Assembly: GCA_029532625.1 (NCBI GenBank) | Contig: JARFXM010000011.1 | Coordinates: forward strand, 2,170,001-2,234,000 | Length of the DNA stretch: 64,000 bases | From: Lomentospora prolificans | Taxonomy: Eukaryota > Ascomycota > Sordariomycetes > Microascales > Microascaceae | Direction: 5' to 3' | In this document: in pieces, positions 12,617-24,371 of the stretch | Layout: every line of letters begins with the position of its first letter | Position numbering within the stretch: position 1 is the stretch's first letter | Notes under the pieces: generated by a model | What the model was told of the DNA's origin: nothing | The model's database searches: none | What the model saw: the letters and a program-made list of their open reading frames with translations, nothing else | Made by a program: the position numbers and the translations under genes

Positions 12617-14342
12617 AACGAACGAAAATGGAGTGCTCTTATGGCCATGCTTGACGTGGTGGGGATCCAGAGATTTAGCCAGTTTCGACGTTGTAACTAG
12701 AGCTTCCAGACTGTTTTAGTGGCCTTCTCGACTCGCCTTAGAGAAGCTCGGTTTTGTCGGGAGAACCCCTGAATTATCTAAGCTGGGCAATTTCGCGTCC
12801 CACTCTGGAAAAAGTTAAATCGAGAGTAATACCGATGGATTGGTTTGGTACCTGGCAAACTTTCCCATTGGAGAGAATATTGGTGGGAGGGTCTTCTCTT
12901 CGCCCACAAGCTTACCCAACTCCGAGTAAAGCGCTTTCGGATCTCAACGTATTATCAATGGAGACGAATCGTGCGAATTCAGCCAGTGTTACAACCACTT
13001 TGGCAACCATTGTGCAAGGATGTGCAAAAGCAGGCTTGAGGCTAGTTCGCAACCCACTGCGCCCTAATAGCCAGCAATCTTCGCCTTTTTGCCAGAGTGC
13101 TGCGCTCCAGCATCAATGATCGCAACACCATGAATTTACTGGCGACGCCGAGGTGGGGAGCGAATTTAGTCGAAGTCGCCTCATGCGGTGACGTGGGGAG
13201 AGCTTACGACTCCAAATGATACTCTGCTAACCACCCAGTAAATTCGCAACTGGTCCTTGCATACGAGGGGCTATCCAGGATATTGCCTGTACCTGAAGCC
13301 TTGTTTACGGCCTTTGCCAGTTTGTTTGGATATTATCGAACGCATAGCCCTCTTCATTTGTATCGTGGGTCCCTTACATAGTACACTGCGTCAATGCAAT
13401 GGAAGTGATGGGATGCTGATGGTCATCTCACCCTGCACAGCGCGATTATGCCTAGGGCCAGGGCTATCACTGGAAACTCGTTTTGTTCATCTGTACCGCA
13501 AGAACGGAGCGGATACGGAAATGCGTCACCGCCCAGCGCCTTTTGACTGGTTGTTCCCTCGGGACTGGATTTCGAGGCCCTTTAACATCAATGAATTAAT
13601 TGCACCCCGCCGACCTTGGCGAACTTCAAACCTCTCGAGGGGCCACACAACATAGCTTCGTCGGCGGTTCCTTGGATCTCTATCCGTACTCCGTATTGCA
13701 TTGTGTACATTGAAACGAAAGGAAAATCGTGCCAGTAATCCAGAAGCCTTCGAGATCACCAGCGCATGGATTACGGTACATCCCCCGTCCTCGGAACATC
13801 GATTGATTTGCCCATTTCTACGCACGCTCTTTTCGCATTTATGCCCCAGGTTTCCAGGCCGGCTTGGCTTATACCAACCAGCCTTGCTGTTCTCTCTCTG
13901 GAGCCAAGCAAGGACCCTTGCTCGGAGTGCGGCTCGGGCGTTTGTTCAGACGAAAAATAATAACGAACAATAACAACGAGGGAGGTTGAATACAGGTCAG
14001 CTTGATAAAGGGGGATAATCTTCAGGTCGATCACTCCCGCGATGCAGACTAAACATATGGCCGAGCGCGGGGGGACCAGCTGAGCGATGGAACCAAGCGG
14101 AGATTATTTATGACGAGACTGATCAGCCTACAGAATTACGCATCTTGGTAATCTGGGCGAATTCTCGGAGCGCTTGTACTCGTTGCTCATCGGCCAGCTT
14201 CACCCCAGACCATGCTGTGCGTCATTACGCTCCACAAGCACACGGGGTCGGAGAGCTGGAACATCCATGGATGAGGGGAAAGAGACCGAGGTCACCTTGC
14301 CAATGCACTTGATACTCTCGCAAACCAAAGGTAATAGTTTAT

Positions 14343-14360
14343 GGGTGGGTGGGTGGAGGG
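14343..14360 (+). repeat. G-quadruplex-type motif
   Basis: Four GGG runs with loops of 1, 1 and 4 bases (GGGTGGGTGGGTGGAGGG) on the plus strand, a canonical short-loop G4 pattern. Non-coding context. Confidence 0.85.
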
Positions 14361-16093
14361 TCGCATGAGAGGACATGGGGATTAGTCAGGTGGATAGGCG
14401 GCATTAAGGATGCGAGAAGCATAAGGCCCGCCCCATCCAAATTTTCGGCGATGCCGTCCCAGGTCGACTTCGACGCGTTTCGCCTTGTGAGTTCCTATTT
14501 AATACTGGTCTGTCGTCGGATTCTTACGCCAAGCCGTGTCTTTTACCTTTCGATGGCGACTTCGCGTCATTGATCGCTGAACAAAAAGCCCCTTGCATGC
14601 GCGCCCCCATTCTCCATCGCTCACCACGACTCCCTCCCAAACACGGATACCCGAATAGGATAGCGGCCCCCAAAGCCCCTCGCCCTCTCCACGTCACAAA
14701 ATGAAAATTTGGGGGCATTCGCGTCTAGGCGGTCCGTTCAGGCTGAGATGGTGTGCTAAGAGTCCCTGCCCGGCTAGCCTTCTTTTTCTCTCCCTTTCAT
14801 TACGAAAGAGGCAACATCGGTGTCGGACAACTGGAGGATCCTAATCTCCCCACCGTAAATATGTGACCACAGCCTTTTCCGAATGGACATGCACGTCTGC
14901 CGATATGTGTCTGAGTGTTCTCATGTTGCTTTGTGTCCTGTGGCCGACACATGGTGTTCAATACCACTTTGGCCGCATGCCCACCCCACGAGCCCCGAGT
15001 TTTCCATTCAGAAAAGCCAATGGGTGACAAAACCGGGGGAGGGGTGGAAGGAGGGAATCGTAGAAAAGAGGCCATGTCGTGATATGAGCATGATCCAGTT
15101 TCGCCTCCACTCCTCTTCTGTCTCCGAATCTCACCGCAACACCTGCAGGAAGTGGCAAAATATCCTTCACCGGCGGCAACGATTGGAGTGAACGTGACTA
15201 AGATTTGGAGAAAGGGGAGAGCGGGGCTCCTTTTTTACAACAGCTACAATGCGACTCGGGTGCTAAGATGAAAAGATCCAGACCAACGCAATAAAACAAT
15301 GGAGCAGACCGCGCCAGCCGACGATCTACAAGTACATAGTCATCGTGTGGACGAGATGCTGCATTCTGGGAGGGGTATTTGTATTTCGCCCTTCTCTCGG
15401 CGGACCAAGAAGACCTTATCATGTTGGACTATTACTGCGTCTAGCCACTCGATGGCTGTAGGCTCCATCGTGCATTTAGCGGCATGTTGGGAGTTACACG
15501 CTACCGTACGAGGAGAAGAATCAGAGGCCGTAGTAAGACCTCTTCGGCTAAGAGCCCTTCTGCTGGCAGAAAATGTTCAGGGTTGGTAGCCACTTGACGC
15601 CACTGAGATGAAATATCGTCTTGTCCAGGAGGGAGGAAGAAAAAACGAGTCTTTTGGGAAATGAGTCGAAGACACACGCACACATAGAGCACCCTAAAAG
15701 AGGAGCCACCTGCGCTAATGTCCATGTAGGTCTAGATCATGGGCTGGAACGGCAAACCAACGATCAAATCTGTTACCCAAGCCAGAACCCCCTCGACTGG
15801 TTCATATGGGTCTGGCGTAAGAACTCCAAATGATTCTTTTGAACCTGTGGGCACACTCCAGCTGCTGAATCTCTATCGAGCAGTCACGACACAGGTACCG
15901 AGTCTCAGTCTCCCGTCTCGAGCTAAGGAGATTTAGCTGACGGTTTGTACGGATCGGGACGGGGGAAGGGGAATGGACGGAGCACTGAGTACGGGGTACA
16001 CATAACCTGTAGCAAAATCGATGCATCCCAAAAGTAGTTTTGTCCATTGGAACTTGGATCATGAGAACTGAAGGGCAGCACAACAATAGTTAC

Positions 16094-16110
16094 AAAAAAA
16101 AAAAAAAAAA
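16094..16110. repeat. Poly(A) tract, 17 bp
   Basis: Uninterrupted A run in the gene-poor region. Confidence 0.9.
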
Positions 16111-16543
16111 GGCTTGCCTAGGCCCCTTTCCTGGTACTCGGCCTCGGTTGGGCAAAGATGCAATGGGTAGTCAAGCTCCTCGTAGTTGTCTGACGACGTC
16201 GTAGAGGTGAGAACAGCCTCACTGGGCCTATGGAAGCGAAGCGTGGATCTGATAATGGCGCGTTCCTGCTCTTCCGGCACCTTCCCAGAGATCATTGATA
16301 GGCGATCAGTGGAGCTCTCGTGGGATGGAGCCCTGGTAATTTCATTCAGAGTTGGGTGCTGGGAAGGGTGATTCGGTTACGGGCCTTGGTACGCCGAGCT
16401 CCTCGCAACCTTGTTCTTTTATTTTTCTCTCTACTTCGTACTTTTCCTCCCTTTAGGCCTTGAACCCGGTCAAAGAGGCTGATGGCTGAAAGGTACCATG
16501 TCGATTTTTCCAGACCCAGGCGCACCCAAAAAAGTATTTTGGG

Positions 16544-16547
<4 letters not shown>

Positions 16548-16575
<28 letters not shown>
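16548..16575. repeat. Poly(T) tract, 28 bp
   Basis: Uninterrupted T run in the gene-poor region, followed by a second short T run at about 16586. Confidence 0.9.
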
Positions 16576-19439
16576 GGTGGTGGCTTTTTTTGTAAATTCA
16601 TATTGAAAATGCCAAACACCCCGCCGCCATCTTAAGCTGGTATACGATCGTCAATAGCACCGGCCTGGGCCAAAAGCTTCGCAACAGAAGGCGAATGGGC
16701 AATATTATCGTCGGGTCTGCCGGGTAGACTAACAGGTTCTCCTCTTAATGATGAGGCCAGTCTCGTATGGAGTAGCGTCGATTATAAGAGTGGCTTTAAT
16801 ATCCTCCATACTTATCCCCATCCAGATGGAGATATGGGATGGGATGGATCGATCATTGATAGGTATACCGGTGTTGGTCGATCAGGGTGCGTTCCTGAGA
16901 ATTTCCGAGTACCGGCGACACCACATCTGTCTGATGGCGGCGTATCGGCGTATCAGACGGTGTACCCTGGCCCACTATTTCCCAACACCTTGCCTGTTAA
17001 CTACGTTACTAAAACGGTGCTATACGATCCGTCTCCGTTGTGATTGTATTTTTTCCATTTCTATCTCCGTCAGCGCCCCAGTATGAATCGCATAATGATA
17101 CCTCACGTTTCGCTGTCACTACCATTGCACGCTGCAACTCCGCCCATCCTGGCATCTGCATTTTGCCTCGAATGGATGTTGCTTACAGCCAAAGCTGAGA
17201 TGGTCAACGAAAGGGCCAGAACAACGTTGCAGCCAGAAAAATTGCTCCAGCGTACGTGCCAGGATGGAATGGTTTGGTCGTGTGGACCGACGGGATCGTC
17301 CAGGACTTGGCGTACTATTCGCTGGATGCCTGTATAATATAACCTTTAGATGCCTCCCTCTTGTACTCACAGAACGGAGTGCTACGAGGCTGGCTTGCGA
17401 TGCACGCACACGCAGGCACACAGAAGCTCGCCAGCTGTCACGCTCACACCCTAGCACTGGTGCTGGTGCCGGCGCTGTTGCCACAGTGCCCCGGCTAACA
17501 CTAACCCTGTTCGGAACGCAAATCGCATCGAGATGAGAGCGAGCGCTGAGACGCGATGGTGGACAGGGCAAAGAAGTACTGGGGGTACGGTGAAGGACGG
17601 GTGGAGGGAGGAGGGGTGGTGTGTGATCTGGTGGTGCGACCTATTAGTTCCGCCACCGACGCTCCACCGTTTTGGCACATTGGTCTTTCTTCTGCGGCTC
17701 CGTCTCGGCCTCGATTGAACCACAGAGCGTAGTATAGCAAGGTGGGAAAGTGAAGAAAGTCCAGTCCAGCGGAAGAGTGCCTCTGAGAAAGCTGGAAGAC
17801 TCGGAAACGGCGTCATCTAATGAGTCCCGCCTAAACCATAGACGGGGCAACAGACCAAGGAGAGGTGATGTGACCGAGTTATAGGAACAAAGAAAAAGGG
17901 TTGGGCGGAGACCGCTCACTAAAAGAACGATTTGCTGGGTGTCCTCAGCTGCAGGTTCTGGGGTTTGATGTCTGGACCAATCCCTGCCGTGATGCCATGA
18001 TGGGGACGGGGAGACGGATCAATGATGGACTAGCTGAAAGTGCCAAGTGGGATGAGTGGACATGGACCACAATGCGACTGCGGCACCGTGTGGCAGCTAA
18101 TCACAATTGCAGTGGTTAATAGCTAATCTTGGGTGATGGGGATGAGATCAATCGATGCGTCTGGAACTGGCGCGCGGTGCTGTCTTCAATGTATCGCCAG
18201 TGCCACCCAGGGATGCCAGCGGCACGGTTGGTAGCACGGGCAGTCTGGATGGCTGGCATTGCCAGCTCTTCAAGTGAGGAGTTATCAATAATGGGGGGGT
18301 AGAAGTTATTGAAATGCACTGAACTGGATGGAATGGATGGATGGTGGGTATTATTAGCCCCCGACTAGCATCTCAGACGGTTAATACATTGGGAGCCAGA
18401 AATTGAACGCTGGCGACCGTCGAGCATATCAATGGATCTGTGGCTCAATGCCCAGCAGGGGTAATACTGGGCAAAAGGTATCATTGATTTGACACTAGGG
18501 CATCAACTGCGAGGACGGTCACAGGCCCCTTGATGCGCTTTAATATGCGGATTCATAGCGTTGAAAGTAGGGGCACGCACATGGGGTAGTACTCCTGTAC
18601 GTAGCGTTTGAGCAAAACGCCGGTTCCGTATCGTCGAGGCCTGGCAATATGCGATGCGGGCTTGTGGGACTTGCTGGGTTCCAGTTGCTCTTGGGGTGTG
18701 TGTATACTTCGTTGGCTACTCGCATTGTACGGGCGGGTGGTGCTGGTCTTTTGAGCCAGGATAGGTAGCAGTCTTCGTAGCTCGCATGTATAGATCGATG
18801 TATTTAGAGCCTAGTCTGAGAGTCGAGCCCAAATAGTGCAATCCGCGATCACGCCTCACAAACATTCCTTTTTTTTTTTTTCCCGTTAACTGTTTGCCGT
18901 GTTCGTGCTCTCCGTGGATCTAGCCCAAGATTGTCTTGACCTGGCCCTGGCCCCCAAACTGGAGGATCAAGGTTGCGACAGCCCCTCGCACGGTACCGAC
19001 GGTGGCATCAGCAAGTCCCCTCGTCCCCCCAAGCCCCATCTATTATCCATCAAGACAAATTGATCATTGATCCGTCTGGCCAGCCCATCTCCCCATCCGT
19101 TTGGGAGTAACCCTCCACTAATAGTTGCCTTGCACCTGGAAACCTGAACTCCAACCGGCATCTTCTTGATACCCACTACTCTTGGCAAGGGCCTGAGTCT
19201 GCCATCGGTACCCACGTATCCCCCTCTGGCTCCCACGCCAGCTTGCAATTTTTACCCTGTAAGGGCTGCCACTTGTCCAGCTGGCTAACCCAGGGCTGCA
19301 GGATGGATGTACAAAGTAAGTACCGTAATTAATGGTTGACCACCTACCACCCACACAGTAATGCAGCAACGGCAAATGGTACATGAGTTTGTCCAAGTTA
19401 CCCCCAGACTCAAATAAAATACAGCCGGTCACCACACAA

Positions 19440-21106
19440 TATATCAGCAGGAGGAAATGGCCTCGTCTCATCTCAGGTACATGGAATCTATGCCCCATTT
19501 AGCATCCATTATCGCTGCCCCTGGCCTGCTCTTCCTTTTTCCTGGGACCATTTGCTCTCAGCTTCTCTCTTTCCTTCTTGTCTCTTACATAGCTGATAGA
19601 GCCCAAATTCTCTTCGTCTCCTCTCCTTTTGATCCTCTCTTTCCCCCTACACTTTCCCTAGTCTTTTTTTATATTCTTATTTCCGACTTCCTTGGTCGTG
19701 TCTCTCCCTTGATATATTCCTTGCTTTGCTTCCAGTTCTTCTCGCCGCTCCTTACCCACATCAAATTGTTTCCTTTCTCCCAACAGGAAAACCGCCACCG
19801 CCACCACCACCGCCGCCGGTTCGAGCTGCAAAAGACACCCCATTCCATCCCAACCTAGAGTTTTGAACCTCTGGCGGACCTCGTCCACATTTAGATCAAC
19901 ACCTTCCGCTGGATTGGGATCGAAGTGGTAGGAAGGGCGTCTCGCATATCGCCCGACCCACGTCTGGAATTCCCTCTTGCCACTACCTTGGATTATAAAG
20001 CGCCATTCCTGTCCATCAATCCGTGGAGGATCCATTTTCCATAGCCCCCTCCTACAGAGGCATCTACGCCTGGCCAACACAGCGTCTAACGCCACGTCTG
20101 GTCGACAAGAACCAGGTCATTGCCCCCTTCAAGTAAGGTGCCCCATCTCATATGCATCCCTACCTTTTTTCTTTTCTTTTCTTTTCTTACTCGGAAGTCC
20201 ATATTCATAACCCTTTCTCCACTCCCTTAGCTGCGGGGAATAATACCCTTTGCCCTGAGCGAGACCTAGACCCTTTCCCTGTCTTGCCCTTTGAGCCTAG
20301 TGCAACTCGTTGGGCCCTCGTACCTCTCTCACTCCCACATATATACACGCCTGCTCAAGACACTCATAACCTCTCAACGCTCCTCTCCTCTCCCCCTGTC
20401 ATTTTCCCTCGATCTCAATACACGCCTTCCCTTCTTCCAGCTATCGGTCAATTCACTCATTCCTTTCTCTCGGCCAGTCAACTTCTTGCGGGAAGGCTTA
20501 GCTCTTGGGGCGTACTCGCATCTCTCCTTACACCGCTCCTCTCTCATATCTTCCCTCTACCTGTAAGCTTCTTGCTCCTTCGTTCACTTGGCTACACCTA
20601 CGGACAAACATCTCGCTCTCGTCAAATTCCCAATCCCTGTTTCCTCGAATCACTAAACGGGCGGAAGCCCTGCACCTACCCGTTTGCACGGGACCCATCG
20701 TCCTACCTGAACTCTCCTCCCTCCGCGTTCGCAATACCTCGTCCTGTTATCCGTGCCGTCTCTCACTCTTCACTGCTGTTCCAGCTTGGCTATCACTGTA
20801 TATACATACACTAACCGCAGGGTGTGTAGTTGGTAATATCGACTTGTTACACATTCATACTATTTCCGCCACGCCTATCGACTTAGGAATAGGCATTCAC
20901 TCGCCTGTCACCAGTGTTCGATTCTACAGACCAGCTACTTTTAGACCCGAGCCTTGAGTGACTAGGGCTGGTTGTACTCATTTTACTCTGGATTCTCCGG
21001 AACATCGACCCAACAGCTGCCGGTGGCTTGTAGGAGCCTCCGCTAATCTCAGCCCTGACTTCGACGCTTCTCTACGGGATAGCCCATTATCTAGACCCCC
21101 CCCAAG
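19440..21106 (+). promoter_or_regulatory. CT-rich promoter and long leader of the SOK1-family gene
   Basis: About 1.7 kb with marked pyrimidine bias on the plus strand (strongest at 19530-19770 and 20150-20570), including a (CTTTT)n run near 20165-20188. Such CT blocks mark transcription start zones in filamentous fungi. The open frames across it (19457-19858 and 20152-20814) are Ser/Leu/Pro/Phe-rich translations of pyrimidine tracts and more likely uORF-bearing leader than genes. A donor-like GTAAGG near 20134 could begin a 5' UTR intron, but I could not fix its acceptor. Confidence 0.55.
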
Positions 21107-23032
21107 ATGACGACGGAACAGGGAACTGGTGGGGGTGCCCTCGGGGGATCCCCACCTAGGCCAAACACTCAAAACGAATCCTTACCGGAGACCGAGGTGG
21201 AAAATTGCATCCCCCAGCAACAGGACGAGGCGCAACCCCAATACACCGAGCCGCTCCGCCACTTGGACGAACCCACAGCACCGGCTAGCGGCAAGCTTAC
21301 GAACACTTTCTCCCCTGCGTGCGCCTCCTCTAAGCACAACCGTTCCAGCAGCAGCTGCCTTCTGTACTCTCGGCGGATATCTAGGCCACTCGAGCCTCCG
21401 GTAACCAAAGTTACCCTTAGCGAACTGGACGTTACTAAGATTATCCATAACCCTAAGCTACGCCACGATATCAACTTTGATCCCGACCTACATTTCAGGC
21501 CGAACCTAGAAGGCGAGAAGGGAAGGAGAAAGCAGGAGAGGGCGAATTTATTCTGGAGTGCGCTTTTGGAACAACTCTTCGAGTTTGTAGGAGATCGTCC
21601 GACTTTTGAGGCGAAGCATGGAAGGGATGACGATTGGTGTTTACCAGCTCTTCTTAAAGCCGTTAAGGAGATTATTCAGACCCTAGTACCTCAACGTGAT
21701 CGAGTATACCTCGACGAGGGCCTAAACGTCGACCTGCTTATGCAGCAGTTCAACATGGGCGTCGCCGATCTAGAGAAGCTAGCCCTATGGCTTTCGAAGG
21801 TTCTCAAATCGCATTGCGCACCTATGCGTGACGAGTGGGTCGATGAGATGTACAACGAACTAAGCAACGGCAACCGAAACAACGATATGGGCCAACTCGT
21901 AAAAGGCATGAAGAGTCTGTTGAGTGTCTTGGAGGCGATGAAGTTGGATGTCGCGAACCATCAGATCAGGTGTTTGCGCCCGGCTTTGATCGAGGATACT
22001 GTCAACTTTGAGCAGCGCTTCTTCCTGAAAAAGATTGCTGCTGGTAAGATTGATGTCGACACTGCCAAAATTTGGTACAGGGACGCCTGCGAACGGTACT
22101 CGTCGATCTTGTCTAATCCAGGAATCACGCAAGCTTTTGGCGACATGACGATCTTCTTTGAAGGTCTCGCTAGGCTCCTCTTACCCTCCGTGGATGAGAA
22201 GACCGTGCCAAACACGTTCCTGTTCGACGAAGAACGCATCATGAAGCTCCGATCCGACTTGACGGACGCAATCAACCTCGAGATCTGCATGAGAGCATAT
22301 GAGGAAATGGAATCCGGATACGGCGAGCACCTTCTCTCGTCTGCTCTGCAAGGCCTGAGCGAGCAATTGAGGCCTGGTTCCCCCGATTCCGTCTTCAGCG
22401 GCTGTGCCTCAGCTTCTTCATCGCGCCCCTCAAGTCTCGTCTTCAGCAATGCTGGCTCCGCAAACTCCTCACAACGATCCTCTCTTGTTCTCCCGACGCC
22501 TACCGCCGCCGATAACGCGCGATCAAAGGCCAAGGCAAACGATCTATACAACTCGCTCGTTGCGCTCCTCCAGACGGCCCCTTCCGCCGCCAAGCCTGGG
22601 GCTCGCTGGAAGGCCATTGCCCCCTCGATGGCGCTCCAGGTATTCCGCTATACGAACGCTCCCCAGCATGCTCTTCCAGCTCTGGAGGCCAATATTGCTT
22701 CTCTCATAAATGACGTCCACTGCACCAAGTACCGTGACCTAGAGGAGCAGTTCCTAGCGAAGCTTCTCAACGAGCTTGCCGCTCGTGTGAAGCAGTTCCG
22801 CGGTCTATCTGGCGTGAGCCTGTTCAGCATCGCCTCTGGCGGCCGGCCTAATAACGGCTACGGCTACCAGGACCGCGAGCGGGAGGAAGGCTCCAGAGAG
22901 TCCCGAGAGGATGAGAGCATCGAGGACTTGGCCATCCGTCTTGCTCATCTTGGTATCATCCACTGGAGAGTGTGGTCCGGCCTTGTGTACTCGGAAGACG
23001 TCGAAATGACGACTGAACTCGACCAAATTTAA
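21107..23032 (+). CDS. SOK1/Tcp11-family protein (cAMP/PKA-linked)
   Basis: Single-exon 641 aa protein. The first about 105 residues are low-complexity (Gly, Pro, Gln, Ser). From about residue 110 the conserved Tcp11 (T-complex protein 11) domain starts with the block NPKLRHDINFDPDLHFRPN and continues helix-rich to near the C-terminus. A Ser-rich insert occupies about 430-475, and an Arg/Glu-rich stretch near 595-610 precedes the final LAIRLAHLGIIHWRVWSGLVY-type ending. Yeast Sok1 is known as a dosage suppressor of PKA loss, and Tcp11 in animals is linked to cAMP signalling; the biochemical activity is unknown. The ATG at 21107 (context CAAGATGA) opens a frame well ahead of the domain. The gene sits after a 16 kb gene-poor stretch and a long CT-rich leader, which suggests complex regulation, though that is inference. 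Confidence 0.9.
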   Translation: MTTEQGTGGGALGGSPPRPNTQNESLPETEVENCIPQQQDEAQPQYTEPLRHLDEPTAPASGKLTNTFSPACASSKHNRSSSSCLLYSRRISRPLEPPVTKVTLSELDVTKIIHNPKLRHDINFDPDLHFRPNLEGEKGRRKQERANLFWSALLEQLFEFVGDRPTFEAKHGRDDDWCLPALLKAVKEIIQTLVPQRDRVYLDEGLNVDLLMQQFNMGVADLEKLALWLSKVLKSHCAPMRDEWVDEMYNELSNGNRNNDMGQLVKGMKSLLSVLEAMKLDVANHQIRCLRPALIEDTVNFEQRFFLKKIAAGKIDVDTAKIWYRDACERYSSILSNPGITQAFGDMTIFFEGLARLLLPSVDEKTVPNTFLFDEERIMKLRSDLTDAINLEICMRAYEEMESGYGEHLLSSALQGLSEQLRPGSPDSVFSGCASASSSRPSSLVFSNAGSANSSQRSSLVLPTPTAADNARSKAKANDLYNSLVALLQTAPSAAKPGARWKAIAPSMALQVFRYTNAPQHALPALEANIASLINDVHCTKYRDLEEQFLAKLLNELAARVKQFRGLSGVSLFSIASGGRPNNGYGYQDREREEGSRESREDESIEDLAIRLAHLGIIHWRVWSGLVYSEDVEMTTELDQI

Positions 23033-24371
23033 AAGGTCGTAGTCCGATGCGTCTGCAGCTCTCGCGGCAACTCTATTCGGAAACAATTCACCCTAGAGCT
23101 TCCACGACGTCCCACGTCTGAGGGATCCCGATCCTTTGTATCGACACCCGCCTATACGTTCCACGCATAATCCTCTTGCCTCGCCAACTCTTCCTTAATG
23201 CTCCCTACAGACCTGCGCCAAATCTAATGGCTCGGCGGATTCACCAGTCTGCCATCCCCAACTGCGCTCCATTCCTATCCACTCTCCTGTTTTCCTTTTG
23301 TCTTAGCATTTTTGGATTCTGCTTTTTGCAATTTGCCATGGAGTTCAGGACTTATAGACTGGGTTTTTCATCTTGGGATGGGGATATCCATTGACATCAT
23401 GTCAATTCATTTTTCGAGTTTTTTTTTGAGGTTTTTTTTTTTGCCATCATTTTCATTCTTCTCTTCTTCTAATCCAGGCGTTTACTGCTATATTTGGGAG
23501 GGAGGACTACGCTCATATCTACTACCGCCATGGCGCACATAACTTCCAACTTTCATATCTCCACCACATGCTATCAAGCAAGAGGGAGAAAAGAAATACG
23601 CCGGCATGCAATGGAAGGTTGTTGATCAACCTCTTTGCCCATTTTCGGCATGGGGGGGTATGGATGAAGAAGAGCGGAAGGAACCGTTGTATCGTGGAAG
23701 GAAACGGAGAAAAATGCAAGTGAGAGGTGTCCGCACATCGCGCTGACTTATCTGTTGAAGGGTTCGGCCGCAATGAAAAAGCAGAACCGAGACTGAGGAG
23801 CAAAGCAAATGAAGAAAAGGTAGTTGATTTGTTTGCAAATAAGACGATGGACTTGCTCTTCACTTGGCTTTCTTTTCTCTTTGGTTGAATCTGAATAACA
23901 CCCCGCCTGGAACCCGGTACCACAACCCAGAACAAGTATGAAGAGGAAGCTGAAGCGGTATCCATGTCTGCTGCGTAACCTGTGATGAGAGTGTATATGT
24001 AGGGCTACGACCCCGTTCTAGGATCGCATGTAGGGGGTATAGATGGCCCCTGACTGTTACTGACTTCGACATTCGAGCGATTCAGTAGGCGATTTTCGAA
24101 ATGTAAGGCAACAACGATCTCGTTGCTACGCGGGTGTGCGCAATTTCGTCGTCGATCATAATCTCCTGCTTCAACGTCATCTCACAACGGTTGGAGCGTT
24201 AACAAAACATAAGCTCTCTTGAACAGTCTATTTCTTTAATCGAATAATGATGACGATAAAAAAAAGGGTATTGGCTCTCCGTCTTCTGTCTCGGTTCTAT
24301 ACATATCTCAACCCTCTCACTAGGCGTAAACTTTTCGAGCTAGCCAAGTTGTTCGGAACCTTTTCCAGGGC
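23033..24371. other. Convergent intergenic region, SOK1-family gene and Dsc2-like gene
   Basis: 3' flanks of two convergent genes. T-rich runs occur near 23418-23450. No supported coding sequence; ORFs up to 147 codons here lack recognisable features. Confidence 0.65.

Larger units (their letters stand above)
5211..19439. other. Gene-poor region, about 14 kb
   Basis: No ORF here has recognisable domains or a convincing exon chain. The longest open frames (100-150 codons, for example 17119-17571 minus) look like chance. Scattered TATA-like words (about 6845 and 8709) and isolated CACGTG-type words are not linked to genes. There is no tRNA B-box with a matching A-box, no 5S rRNA, no terminal inverted repeats or transposase, and no obvious AT-rich RIP signature. 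It could carry non-coding transcripts or distal regulatory DNA for the SOK1-family gene. Confidence 0.6.

Noticed and set aside
19801..19830. GGTTCGAGCTGC resembling a tRNA B-box
   Set aside because: It does not extend to the GGTTCGANTCC consensus, and no A-box or cloverleaf arms fit around it.
20152..20814. 220-codon plus-strand ORF
   Set aside because: Translation of a CT-rich promoter/leader zone (Ser/Leu/Pro/Phe); no domain and no good start context.
5211..21106. Transposon or RIP-decayed repeat explanation for the desert
   Set aside because: No reverse transcriptase or transposase fragments, terminal repeats or strong AT skew were seen by eye. A repeat-library search would be needed to exclude it fully.
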